From Acidimicrobiaceae bacterium (GTDB lineage: Bacteria > Actinomycetota > Acidimicrobiia > Acidimicrobiales > Bog-793), in NCBI GenBank assembly GCA_003139355.1, contig PLIM01000185.1, positions 1-35,092 of the forward strand: a DNA stretch of 35,092 nucleotides, read 5' to 3'. Positions within the stretch are counted from its first letter, which is position 1. Each line of letters starts with the position of its first letter. Shown here one piece after another: positions 14,449 to 23,100 of this stretch. The notes under the pieces are model-generated. The model did not search any database. It was not told the origin of the DNA and saw nothing but the letters and a program-made list of their open reading frames with translations. A program made the position numbers and the translations under genes.

Positions 14449-16122
14449 GTGCCTACGGTCCGCACCCTCGTCGTCTGGTGCCCTGATTGGCCTCTTGTTG
14501 CCGCCGGGCTTGCCGACCGGCCGGCTGTGGTCGTCGTCGCCAACCGGGTGATCGCCTCCTCCGCCGCTGCCCGGTCCGAAGGGGTGCGTCTCGGGCAGCG
14601 GCGGAGGGAAGCCCAGGCATGCTGTCCGGAGCTCGTCGTGGTGGGCGAGGAGCCGGCTCGGGACGCGCGCAGCTTTGAGCCCGTCGTCGTAGCGGTTGCT
14701 GTCTTCACTCCCCGAGTGGAGCTCACCAGGCCCGGGGCCTGTGCCCTGCCTGTCCGGGCCCCCGCCCGTTACTTCGGTGGGGAGGTTTCGCTCGCCGAAC
14801 AGGTCTGTAACGCTGCGGGTTCGGCCGTCGTGGCCGTCGCCGGTGCGGCCGGCACTGCAGCCCCTGAGCCACCGTGCAAGGTGGGGATCGCCGACGGGCC
14901 GTTCGCTGCACGGCTCGCCGCGCGCGAAACCATGATCGTGCCTCGCGGTGCGACGCCGGAGTGGCTCGGTCACTTCCCGGTGGAGGTTCTCGGCCTGCCC
15001 AAGCTCGCCGACGTGCTCCGGCGGCTCGGGATCCGCACGCTTGGTGAGTTTGCCGAGTTGGACGAGCGTGCGGTGCAGGCTCGATTTGGTGCCGAAGGGG
15101 GTTCTGCCCACAGGCTTGCCCGGGGTCTCGACGAGCGACCGCTCGATCTCAGGGACCCTCCAGCGGATCTCACAGTTTGCCGGGAGCTCGACCCGCCCGC
15201 CGACCGGGCTGACGCCCTGGCCTTTCTTGCCGTAGGGCTTGCCGATGAGCTCGTCGGCCGCCTCGCTCCGCACGGGCTGGCCGCTACCCAGTTGCTTGTC
15301 GAGGCAGAGACCGAACATGGCGAGTCACTACAGCGTTGTTGGAGAGGGGACCGCCCTTTCACCGCCCGCGCCATGGTGGACCGGGTCCGGTGGCAGCTCG
15401 AGGGATGGCTGCAGGGACCAGTGATCACCGCCCCCACTGCCGGGATCACCATGCTGCGGCTCACGGTCGCCGGCGCAGTGCCCGATGACGGACGCCAAAT
15501 GGACTTCGGAGGTGGTGTAGCCAGCGCAAGCCGACAAGTGGAACGGGGATTGGCGCGAGTCCAGGGCCTTCTCGGTCACGAGGCCGTCCTGACAGCGGTG
15601 CGCACGGGCGGGAGGGGGCCAGGTGAACAGATCCGTCTCGTACCTTGGGGTGAGGAACCTGAGGAGGAGCGTGGTGCCAGAGCCGCCAGCTCCAAGACGG
15701 CTCGCTCGGGGGGTGGCGGGAAGCGAACATCCGGGCGCGTCCGCCCGGGACGCCGGACCGCCGTGGTCGCGGCCGGTGACCGGGACACGGCACCTTGGCC
15801 AGGTCACCTCCCACCCCCGTCGCCGGCGCTTGTCCATCCAGTGCCCGTTCCTGTCGAGGTTCTCGGCCCCGACGGGGCACCGGTCGGCGTGACCGGACGC
15901 GGGCGGTGTACGGCCATTCCTTCTCGTTTGATTCTGCCGATCGCCGGTAGCTCGCCTCTCGGGATCATGGGCTGGGCGGGGCCGTGGCCGGCCGATGAGC
16001 GGTGGTGGGATCCTGCGGCTGCCCGGCGGCGGGCTCGTTTGCAGGTGCTGCTCGATGATGGGACTGCGCATCTGCTCGTCCTCGAGCACGGGCGGTGGCA
16101 CCTCGAGGCCACCTACGACTGA
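14449..16122 (+). CDS. imuB: ImuB, catalytically inactive Y-family polymerase-like protein
   Basis: 557 residues from GTG 14449 (GAGG lies 6 nt upstream; GTG 14446 is the alternative). The opening LVVWCPDWPLVAAGL is the hallmark of ImuB. The Y-family palm (about residues 10-150), thumb helix-hairpin-helix (VLGLPKLADVLRRLGIRTLGEFA) and little-finger regions (LQRCWRGDRPFTARAMVDRV) follow. The acidic residues of active Y-family polymerases are absent, consistent with a scaffold role. GEQIRLVPWGEE near residue 390 is a candidate, degenerate beta-clamp binding motif (mycobacterial ImuB has QLPLWG). A Gly/Arg/Ser-rich linker separates it from a C-terminal domain (PGHLPPPSPA... GWAGPWPADERWWD) that is typical of the family. 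ImuB recruits DnaE2 to the clamp. Confidence 0.9.
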   Translation: MPTVRTLVVWCPDWPLVAAGLADRPAVVVVANRVIASSAAARSEGVRLGQRRREAQACCPELVVVGEEPARDARSFEPVVVAVAVFTPRVELTRPGACALPVRAPARYFGGEVSLAEQVCNAAGSAVVAVAGAAGTAAPEPPCKVGIADGPFAARLAARETMIVPRGATPEWLGHFPVEVLGLPKLADVLRRLGIRTLGEFAELDERAVQARFGAEGGSAHRLARGLDERPLDLRDPPADLTVCRELDPPADRADALAFLAVGLADELVGRLAPHGLAATQLLVEAETEHGESLQRCWRGDRPFTARAMVDRVRWQLEGWLQGPVITAPTAGITMLRLTVAGAVPDDGRQMDFGGGVASASRQVERGLARVQGLLGHEAVLTAVRTGGRGPGEQIRLVPWGEEPEEERGARAASSKTARSGGGGKRTSGRVRPGRRTAVVAAGDRDTAPWPGHLPPPSPALVHPVPVPVEVLGPDGAPVGVTGRGRCTAIPSRLILPIAGSSPLGIMGWAGPWPADERWWDPAAARRRARLQVLLDDGTAHLLVLEHGRWHLEATYD

Positions 16123-16326
16123 CCCGGTTTCCCGGCTCGGCCGCCTGGAGAGACTCGCCGGCGGGTTCGAAACACTCTCAGGGAACTCACAGTCCCCGTG
16201 GAGGAAGAACTGAGTACCAGGTCGCATAGTTTGGGTATCGATATTCGAGCCGCGTCAAGCGAGCTGGGGATCGAGGGGGATTTTCGCCCTAGCGCTCGAG
16301 CGAGCGCCTGACCGGAGGTGAGTGTG
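16123..16326. other. Intergenic region ahead of the S1C protease gene
   Basis: This 204-base gap contains an A/T-richer patch (TTTGGGTATCGATATTC) that may hold a promoter, and a self-complementary GCGCTCGAGCG near 16291. No SOS box was found here. Confidence 0.35.
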
Positions 16327-17625
16327 ATGGACCAGTGGAACGACGAGCAGCCAGAGCGTGCTCAACCGACAGGGGCTCTGTCGCCGGAACCCTCAGGAGC
16401 GCCGGTCAATCCGGAAGTCTCCCAAGCGCCTTGGACCGGAGCGGCCGACCAGGGACTTCCGCCTGACAACATGCCCGGCAGCCACGGCTCCGGTGGTTAC
16501 CCGCCCGGTGGTTACCCGCCCGGTGGTTACGGCCCGACTGGCAATCAGCCAACCGGGCCGGAACGTCCCAGGCGCAGCCGGAAGGTCGCAGCCCTCGTCG
16601 CGGCAGCGCTCGTCCTGGTCGGCGCCGGTGCCGGCGCCGGGATCGCCTACGTGTCCCGACAGAATCAGGGCTCGGCGGCAGGATTGGTCACCTCGCCGGC
16701 CGGGCATTCGCTCACCACGGCCCAGATTGCCGCAGCCGTCGATCCTGCAGTCGTCGACATCAACACGAACCTCGGCGAGGGGACCGGCATGATCGCCACC
16801 TCCAACGGCGAGATCATCACAAACAACCATGTCGTCGCAGGCGCGACGAGCATCAAGGTCATGGTTGACAACCGCGGCACCTACAACGCAACCGTTGTCG
16901 GGACTGATGCGACAGCTGACGTGGCGGTCCTGCAGCTGAGTGGCGTGAGCGGTTTGCCGACGGTGAAGTTCGCCAACTCGTCGGCCGTCGGGATCGGGAA
17001 CCCCGTCGTGGCGATCGGCAACGCGGGCGGCCAAGGCTTCCCGTCGACGGTGACCGTCGGGGCCGTGACGGCCCTCGACCGGACGATCAGGGCGAGCGAC
17101 CAGAATGGGGTGAGCGAGTCCCTGACGGGCTTGATCCAAGTGGACGCTCTGATCGAGCCGGGGAATTCCGGTGGTCCGTTGGTCGACACCTCGGGCGACG
17201 TCATTGGCATGGACACTGCCGCAGCGAGCGTGGACGGGGCTACGCCGTTAGGTTTTGCCCTGCCGGTCAACCGCGTGCTGCAGATTGCGAATGACATCGA
17301 GCAGGGCAAGGGTGGTCCAGGGATCGTCATAGGTGTCGTGGCCTTCCTGGGAGTCGCCGGCGAGACGGTCTCCCTGCAGGGTGCGGGACCAGCGACCGGC
17401 GCCGGACTGCAGTATGTGGAGCCTGGTGGCCCCGCTGACCAGGCCGGTCTTCAGGAGGGCGACGTCATCGTTGCCTTCGACGGTCACGCGACTGCGACGA
17501 TGGACGAGTTGGCGACCATCATTCACAAGCTGCACCCCGGCGATCGTGTGAAGGTCACCTTCGAGAACCCGAGCGGCGGTACCCAGACTGCCACCGTCAC
17601 CCTCGCCACGGCGCCGCCTGCGTAG
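16327..17625 (+). CDS. S1C family (HtrA/DegP-like) serine protease with PDZ domain
   Basis: 432 residues from ATG 16327, with GGAGG 8 nt upstream (the track's GTG 16318 overlaps that site). A cytoplasmic Pro/Gly-rich tail contains tandem GGYPPG repeats, then one transmembrane helix (about residues 85-108, VAALVAAALVLVGAGAGAG). The trypsin-like domain outside the membrane shows the full triad: His in IITNNHVVAG, Asp in ATADVAVLQL and Ser in EPGNSGGPLV. A C-terminal PDZ domain contains QYVEPGGPADQAGLQEGD. Family members are envelope quality-control proteases, often induced by stress. The gene sits between imuB and the two-component genes and is convergent with the histidine kinase. Confidence 0.92.
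   Translation: MDQWNDEQPERAQPTGALSPEPSGAPVNPEVSQAPWTGAADQGLPPDNMPGSHGSGGYPPGGYPPGGYGPTGNQPTGPERPRRSRKVAALVAAALVLVGAGAGAGIAYVSRQNQGSAAGLVTSPAGHSLTTAQIAAAVDPAVVDINTNLGEGTGMIATSNGEIITNNHVVAGATSIKVMVDNRGTYNATVVGTDATADVAVLQLSGVSGLPTVKFANSSAVGIGNPVVAIGNAGGQGFPSTVTVGAVTALDRTIRASDQNGVSESLTGLIQVDALIEPGNSGGPLVDTSGDVIGMDTAAASVDGATPLGFALPVNRVLQIANDIEQGKGGPGIVIGVVAFLGVAGETVSLQGAGPATGAGLQYVEPGGPADQAGLQEGDVIVAFDGHATATMDELATIIHKLHPGDRVKVTFENPSGGTQTATVTLATAPPA
16492..16530 (+). repeat. Tandem 15-bp repeat inside the S1C protease gene
   Basis: GGTGGTTACCCGCCC is repeated twice and begins a third time (GGTGGTTAC), encoding GGYPP-GGYPP-GGY in the cytoplasmic tail. The near-perfect DNA identity suggests recent slippage, so the copy number could vary between strains. 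Confidence 0.85.
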
Positions 17626-17656
17626 CTGGTTCGTTTCCTCCCGGACGAGCACCGCC

Positions 17657-17697
17657 CGGCCGTCTCGGCGCCAAGCCCCTGCGCGTTGAGGCGGCCG
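17657..17697. terminator. Bidirectional terminator-like hairpin
   Basis: CGGCCGTCTC (17657-17666) pairs with GAGGCGGCCG (17688-17697) over 10 bp with one G-U pair. It lies in the 112-base gap between the convergent S1C protease and histidine kinase genes. No T-tract follows. Confidence 0.5.
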
Positions 17698-17737
17698 TGG
17701 CGCGTCCGGCGATCGTGCGCCTTCGGACCCGACGGTG

Positions 17738-19336
17738 CTATCCAGCGAACGGGCCGCTGTCGGAGGGATCGGCACCGTTGAGCATCGACTCTTCGGCGGA
17801 GACCTCCTTGGCACCCCACGGCCGTGACTCCGGCTCGGGTTCTATCGGGAGCTCGACGCTGAAGGTGGCGCCGCCGCCGGGAGTCCCGATGATCGAGACG
17901 TGCCCGCCGTGGGCGTCCGCGATGGCCGCCACGATCGAGAGCCCCAGTCCGGCGCCACCGTGCGAACGGACTCGGGCAGGGTCCGACCGCCAGAAACGCT
18001 CGAAGACGTGTGCAACCGCATCCGGCGGGATCCCGGGGCCATGGTCGACCACAGAGATCCTGACTTTGGAAGGGGCAACGCCCTGCGAAGCCACGACGGT
18101 GACGATGACCTCGAGCGGGCTGCCAGCGGGTGTGTAGGCAAGGGCGTTCGAAACGAGATTCCCGAGAAGCTGGCGCAGGCGTGCGTCATCCCCGATGATC
18201 GGGCATGACGGCGGCGCCTCGAAGCTCACCGTGCGGGACGGGTCGATGGCGCGGGCGTCCTGGACGGCATCGCCGGCGAGTGCCGCGAGATCGACCGGCT
18301 CTTGTTCGAGCGGACGACCCTGGTCGAGTCGAGCGAGCAGCAACAGGTCGTCGACGAGGCCGGCCATCCGAATCGACTCGCTGTCGATCCGGCGCATCGC
18401 CGTGTCGAGGTCGGCGGGACGGTCGACCAGTCCGTGCTGGAAGAGCTCCGCGTAGCCCCGAATCGACGTGAGCGGCGTCCTCAGCTCGTGCGACGCGTCC
18501 GCCACGAAACGTCGAAGTCGCGCCTCGGACGCCTCCCTCTCGCGGAAGGCCGTCTCGATTCGGGCCAGCATCACGTTGAGCGCGCTGCCGAGCCGGCCGA
18601 CCTCGGTGCGGTCATCGGTCTGTTTGACGCGCTGGCTCAGGTCGCCGGCGGCAATCGCGCCCGCCGTCTCGGCCATCTGTTCCAGCGGACGCAGTCCGAT
18701 CCGGACCGTGAGCCACGCCGCGGCCGCAAGCGCAATCAGGACGGCGCAGCTCACGAGCAGCTCCAGTTCCAGGAGGCGGTGAGCGGTGCCCGTGACCCCG
18801 TTGAGCGGGACCGCCACGACGAAGAGCCCGCTGAAGCCGCCTTGCCCATGAATGAGTGCCTGCACGTTCTCGGCAAACAGGCGGAATTGCGTGCCTGATG
18901 TCGCCGTCACCGTCATGTCGAGCGACTGCCCCTGACTCGTGAGCGATCGCTCCAGCTTCTTCACCGGGACCACCGGGACCCCGCCGGTCCAACCGGCCGT
19001 CGCCGGAAGCTGCTCAGCCAGCACACCATTGGCGTCGGTGTCGTAGATCGCTGCGAACGTGCCGTTCGGAAGACCGAGCTCGCTGTTTCCGGGATTGAGG
19101 AGGGCATTCTCGACGGCCCCGCCGGGCACGGCGCTGATGCTGGAGAGTGTGTCGTCAACCTGTTGGAACAGGTAGCTGCGTAGTGACGTGTAGGTGACAG
19201 CGTCGGTCGCGCCGAGGGCGATGACTACGAGAGCGATCAGCATGAGGATGATCCGCGTCCTCAGCGACCATCGGCGGTCCTTGCTGGGTTTCGGCGTGGC
19301 CTGCTCGCGTGCGGCCGGGGCCGCAGTCGTTGTCAC
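17738..19336 (-). CDS. Sensor histidine kinase (HAMP, HisKA, HATPase)
   Basis: 532 residues from GTG 19336, which overlaps the stop of the response regulator by 4 nt (GTGA). The first transmembrane helix (about residues 28-50, IILMLIALVVIALGATDAV) and the second (about 190-215, LVSCAVLIALAAAAWLTV) flank an extracytoplasmic sensor domain of about 140 residues. HAMP follows (LRPLEQMAETAGAIAAGDLSQRV), then HisKA with the phospho-acceptor His in DASHELRTPLTSI (about residue 285). The ATPase domain has the N box NLVSNALAYTP, G1 DHGPGIPP, F box ERFWR and G2 GAGLGLSIV. All key residues are intact. It phosphorylates the OmpR-type regulator encoded just upstream. The signal is not evident. Confidence 0.92.
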   Translation of the reverse strand: MTTTAAPAAREQATPKPSKDRRWSLRTRIILMLIALVVIALGATDAVTYTSLRSYLFQQVDDTLSSISAVPGGAVENALLNPGNSELGLPNGTFAAIYDTDANGVLAEQLPATAGWTGGVPVVPVKKLERSLTSQGQSLDMTVTATSGTQFRLFAENVQALIHGQGGFSGLFVVAVPLNGVTGTAHRLLELELLVSCAVLIALAAAAWLTVRIGLRPLEQMAETAGAIAAGDLSQRVKQTDDRTEVGRLGSALNVMLARIETAFREREASEARLRRFVADASHELRTPLTSIRGYAELFQHGLVDRPADLDTAMRRIDSESIRMAGLVDDLLLLARLDQGRPLEQEPVDLAALAGDAVQDARAIDPSRTVSFEAPPSCPIIGDDARLRQLLGNLVSNALAYTPAGSPLEVIVTVVASQGVAPSKVRISVVDHGPGIPPDAVAHVFERFWRSDPARVRSHGGAGLGLSIVAAIADAHGGHVSIIGTPGGGATFSVELPIEPEPESRPWGAKEVSAEESMLNGADPSDSGPFAG

Positions 19337-20040
19337 GTGTGGGGCGGGCGGAGCACGTAGCCGACTCCGCGAACGGTGTGGATCAGGTGCGGCTCGGTGG
19401 AGTCGACCTTCTTGCGGAGGTAGCTGACGTAGGTCTCGAGCACACCGGCGTCGCCGCCGAAGTCGTAGCTCCAGACGTGGTCGAGGAGCTGGGATCGGGT
19501 CAGGACTCGTCGCGGATTCGAGAGGAGGTAGCGAAGCAGCCGGTACTCGGTTGCCGTCAGGTCGATGAGCTGACCGGCTCGCCGCACTTCGTGAGCATCG
19601 TCGTCCATCTCGAGGTCCGCGAGCACGAGCAGTTCGCGGGCAGGTCCGCTCTTGCCGGCACGACGAAGGATGGCCTGGGTGCGAGCCACGAGCTCGGCCA
19701 CGCTGAACGGCTTGGTCACGTAGTCGTCACCGCCGATGGTGAGGCCCCGGATCTTGTCCTCGGTGGCATCGCGGGCCGTGAGGAAGAGAACTGGGATGTC
19801 GCGCCGGTCGCGCCGGAGGCGCTCAGCGATGTTGAATCCGTCGATATCGGGCAGCATCACGTCGAGCAGGATGAGGTCGGGCCGGAACGCATCGATCTGC
19901 TCGAGGGCCCCATACCCACTGGAAGCAGTTTGGACGGTGAAGCCCTCATAGCGAAGTGCCATCGACACGAGTTCGGTGATGGACTCCTCATCGTCGACGA
20001 CGAGGACGCGAGGGCCCGCTCCTCCTTCTGCCACGTCCAC
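19333..20040 (-). CDS. OmpR/PhoB-family response regulator
   Basis: 235 residues from GTG 20040. The track start at 20295 is impossible because that stretch is antisense to dnaE2. The receiver domain has the acidic pair in VLVVDDEES, the phosphorylated Asp in LILLDVMLPD (about residue 59), Thr in FLTARD and Lys in YVTKPFS. The winged-helix DNA-binding domain runs from about 140 to the end (LTATEYRLLRYLLSNPRRV, then YVSYLRKKV and TVRGVGYVL). The kinase gene overlaps its stop by 4 nt. No strong ribosome site precedes GTG 20040, so GTG 20034 is also possible. The gene is divergent from dnaE2; the LexA box between them may affect both. Confidence 0.9.
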   Translation of the reverse strand: MDVAEGGAGPRVLVVDDEESITELVSMALRYEGFTVQTASSGYGALEQIDAFRPDLILLDVMLPDIDGFNIAERLRRDRRDIPVLFLTARDATEDKIRGLTIGGDDYVTKPFSVAELVARTQAILRRAGKSGPARELLVLADLEMDDDAHEVRRAGQLIDLTATEYRLLRYLLSNPRRVLTRSQLLDHVWSYDFGGDAGVLETYVSYLRKKVDSTEPHLIHTVRGVGYVLRPPHT

Positions 20041-20133
20041 ATTGTGGTCGATATTGCTGGGAGTTTGCTGAGAATCCAGCGTGGAGACTGCCGAGGGGCG
20101 CTTGTGAGGGCCCTGATGTGGGAGAAGCACTAC

Positions 20134-20145
20134 GAACATGTGTTC
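20134..20145 (+). promoter_or_regulatory. LexA (SOS) box upstream of dnaE2
   Basis: GAACATGTGTTC matches GAAC-N4-GTTC, with CG before and GA after (CGAAC...GTTCGA). It covers the -35 position of the dnaE2 promoter, whose -10 is TATCCT at 20158-20163. It lies about 94 bases upstream of the divergent response-regulator start. Confidence 0.88.
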
Positions 20146-20157
20146 GATCAGTGTCAC

Positions 20158-20163
20158 TATCCT
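20158..20163 (+). promoter_or_regulatory. -10 of the dnaE2 promoter, probably leaderless
   Basis: TATCCT ends 6 nt before GTG 20170. This repeats the imuA' geometry (6 nt, LexA box just upstream) and supports both the start choice and co-regulation. Confidence 0.55.
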
Positions 20164-20169
20164 GGGTCC

Positions 20170-23100
20170 GTGGTTGGGTACGCAGAGCTCCATTGCCATT
20201 CGAATTTCAGTTTCCTCGACGGTGCCTCTTATCCCGAGGAACTTGTCGCCGAAGCCGCCCGGCTCGAGCTCGGGGCTCTGGCACTGACCGACCATGACGG
20301 GCTCTACGGCGTGGTGCGCTTTGCCGAGGCGGCAAAGGAGGTGGGAGTGCTCACCGTTTTCGGTGCCGAGCTCACCCTTGCCGGCCGCGGCCCAGACTTA
20401 GCCGGCGCCCCAGTCGTCCCGGCGGCACCGCGTACCGGGACCCCTGACCCGCCCGGGTTCCACCTGGTCGTCCTCGCCCGCGACCCGGAGGGCTATTCTC
20501 GCCTTGCTCGCGCCATCAGTGAGGGCCATCTTGCCGGTGGTGAGAAGGGCCGCCCTCGCCACGACATCGACCGACTGGCCGATCTCGCGGGAGGCCACTT
20601 CCTCATCTTGACTGGCTGTCGCAAGGGAGCGGTGCCTGCCGCGCTTGTCGAAGCCGGTCCTGTTGCGGCGGCCAGGGAGCTCGACCGGCTCGTCGACCGG
20701 TTCGGTCCCGAGAGCGTCGTCGTCGAGCTGTTCGACCACGATGACCCTCTCGACTCGGCGCGCAACGACGCACTCGCTGCCTTCGCTGTGCGCAGGGGTC
20801 TCGGTATCGTCGCGACGAACGTCGTTCACCACGCCCAACCCGCGGGCCGCCGCCTCGCCTCGGTGCTCGCCTCGATTCGCGCGGGACGCCCACTCGATGA
20901 GCTCGACGGCTGGCTACCCGCCGCAGGGGCGGCCTACCTGCGCTCGGGGGCGGAGCAGGTCAGGCGCTTCGCCCGCTACCCGGGAGCCGTCGAGCAAGCC
21001 GGCGAGCTCGGGCGAGCGTGCGCCTTCGACCTCCACCTCGTTGCCCCCAAGCTTCCCGACTTTCCCGTGCCTGCGGGCCAAAGCGAGATGTCGTTCCTGC
21101 GCCAGCTCGTCGAGGAGGGGGCGACCCGGCGCTACGGCCCAGCAGGAGCTGAGCGGGTGCCCGGCGCGTGGCGACAGTTGGAGCACGAATTGACGATGAT
21201 CGAGGAGCTGGGCTTTGCCGGCTACTTCCTCGTCGTCTGGGACATCGTCGAGTTCTGCCGGCGGTCGGGGATCTACTGCCAGGGCCGGGGCTCCGCGGCG
21301 AGCTCGGCCGTTTGTTATGTGCTCGGTATCACCAATGCGGACGCCGTCGCTCTCGACCTTTTGTTCGAGAGGTTCCTGTCACCCGAGCGCGACGGGCCGC
21401 CCGACATCGACGTTGACATCGAGAGCGGGCGGCGCGAGGAGGTCATCCAGTATGTCTACGGGCGCTATGGCCGTGAGCGGGCAGCGCTAGTGGCCGTAGT
21501 CGTGAGCTACCGGGCTCGGTCCGCCGTGCGGGATGCCGCCAAGGCGCTCGGCCACTCGCCCGGGCAGGTCGACGCCTGGGCGCGACGCATCGAGCGGTGG
21601 GGATCACTTGGTGGCGACCACCACTCGACCGCGCCGCATCGCAAGGACCGCTGGACGTGGTGGAGCGCTGCCGCGGAGGGCGAGGCCGCACGGCGCGACG
21701 CCACCGGGGGCACGGTCGGCGACGGCCGCCCCGGTCGTGACGACGTCGCTGCCGAGCCCGGCCCTGAGCAGGCAGCGAGCGAGCTCGGGATCCCGACCCG
21801 GGTGCTGGCGGTGGCGACCGAGCTGGAGGGCTTTCCCCGCCACCTCGGCATCCATCCCGGCGGCATGGTTATCTGCGACCGTCCGGTCTCGGAGGTCTGC
21901 CCGGTCGAGTGGGCCCGCATGGAGAACCGGACCGTGCTCCAATGGGACAAGGACGACTGCGCGGCGGTCGGCCTCGTGAAGTTCGACCTCCTCGGTCTCG
22001 GGATGCTCGAGGCGATCCACCGGGCGGTCGACACCATCGGCGCCTACCACCACGACGAGATCGACCTCGCGATGATCCCCCAGGAAGAGGCCGTCTACGA
22101 CATGTTGTGCCGTGGCGACTCGGTGGGGATCTTCCAGGTGGAGAGCCGGGCTCAGATGGCCACGCTGCCCCGGTTACGGCCACGCTGCTTCTACGACCTC
22201 GTCGTCGAGGTCGCTCTCATCCGCCCCGGCCCTATCCAGGGAGGATCGGTTCACCCCTACCTGCGCCGGCGTAACGGGGCAGAGGCGGTGACGTACCTAC
22301 ATCCGTGTTTTGAGCGCAGCTTGGCGAAGACCCTCGGGGTGCCGCTGTTCCAAGAACAGCTCATGCAGATGGCGATCGATGCCGCCGGGTTCTCGGCTGC
22401 CGAGGCCGATCAGCTCCGTCAAGCCATGGGCGCAAAGCGCTCCGTCTCGCGCATGGAACGTCTCCGCGCCCGCCTGTATGCGGGGATGGCCGAGCGGGGG
22501 ATCACCGGCCAGATCGCGGACACCGTCTGGGAGCAGCTGGCGGCATTCGCCAACTTTGGCTTTCCGGAGAGCCACTCGGTGTCATTCGCCCACCTCGTAT
22601 ATGTGAGCGCGTGGCTCAAGCTGCACTACCCGGCCGCGTTCCTCGTAGCACTGCTCAACTCCCAGCCCATGGGCTTCTGGGCGCCGCACACCCTCGTCGC
22701 GGATGCCCGGCGCCACGGGGTCGTCGTCCTCGGCCCGGAGGTGAACAAGAGTGCGGCGGGGGCTTCGCTCGAGCCCGCGGTCAATCTCGAGCCCGGGGCG
22801 AGGTCCGACCCGTTGGTACGGCTCGGGCTCGCCTCGGTGAAGGGGATCGGCGCCGACCTTGCCAACGAGATCGCGGCCGGCAGGCCGTATGTGGACATGG
22901 AGGATCTTGTGCGCCGAAGCGGTATCGGCCGTCCCGCGCTCGAAGCTCTCGCCACTTCAGGGGCGCTCGCCGGGTTGGGCGAAGCCTCAGTCAGCACTGC
23001 TCGCAGCGGAGCTGCGGTCAGCGCCGGTGGGGCCGGGCGCCGCCCGCTCAGCCGCCGCGAGGCGCTCTGGGCGGCGGGTGCAGCCGCAGAGGCTCGCCCG

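Noticed and set aside
16492-16530. Tandem repeats considered as a CRISPR array
   Set aside because: The units are contiguous, lack spacers and lie in frame inside the protease gene.
19309-20169. Long N-terminal extension of the dnaE2 ORF
   Set aside because: It runs antisense to the response regulator gene, which has intact receiver and DNA-binding motifs. The PHP domain and a promoter place the true start at 20170.
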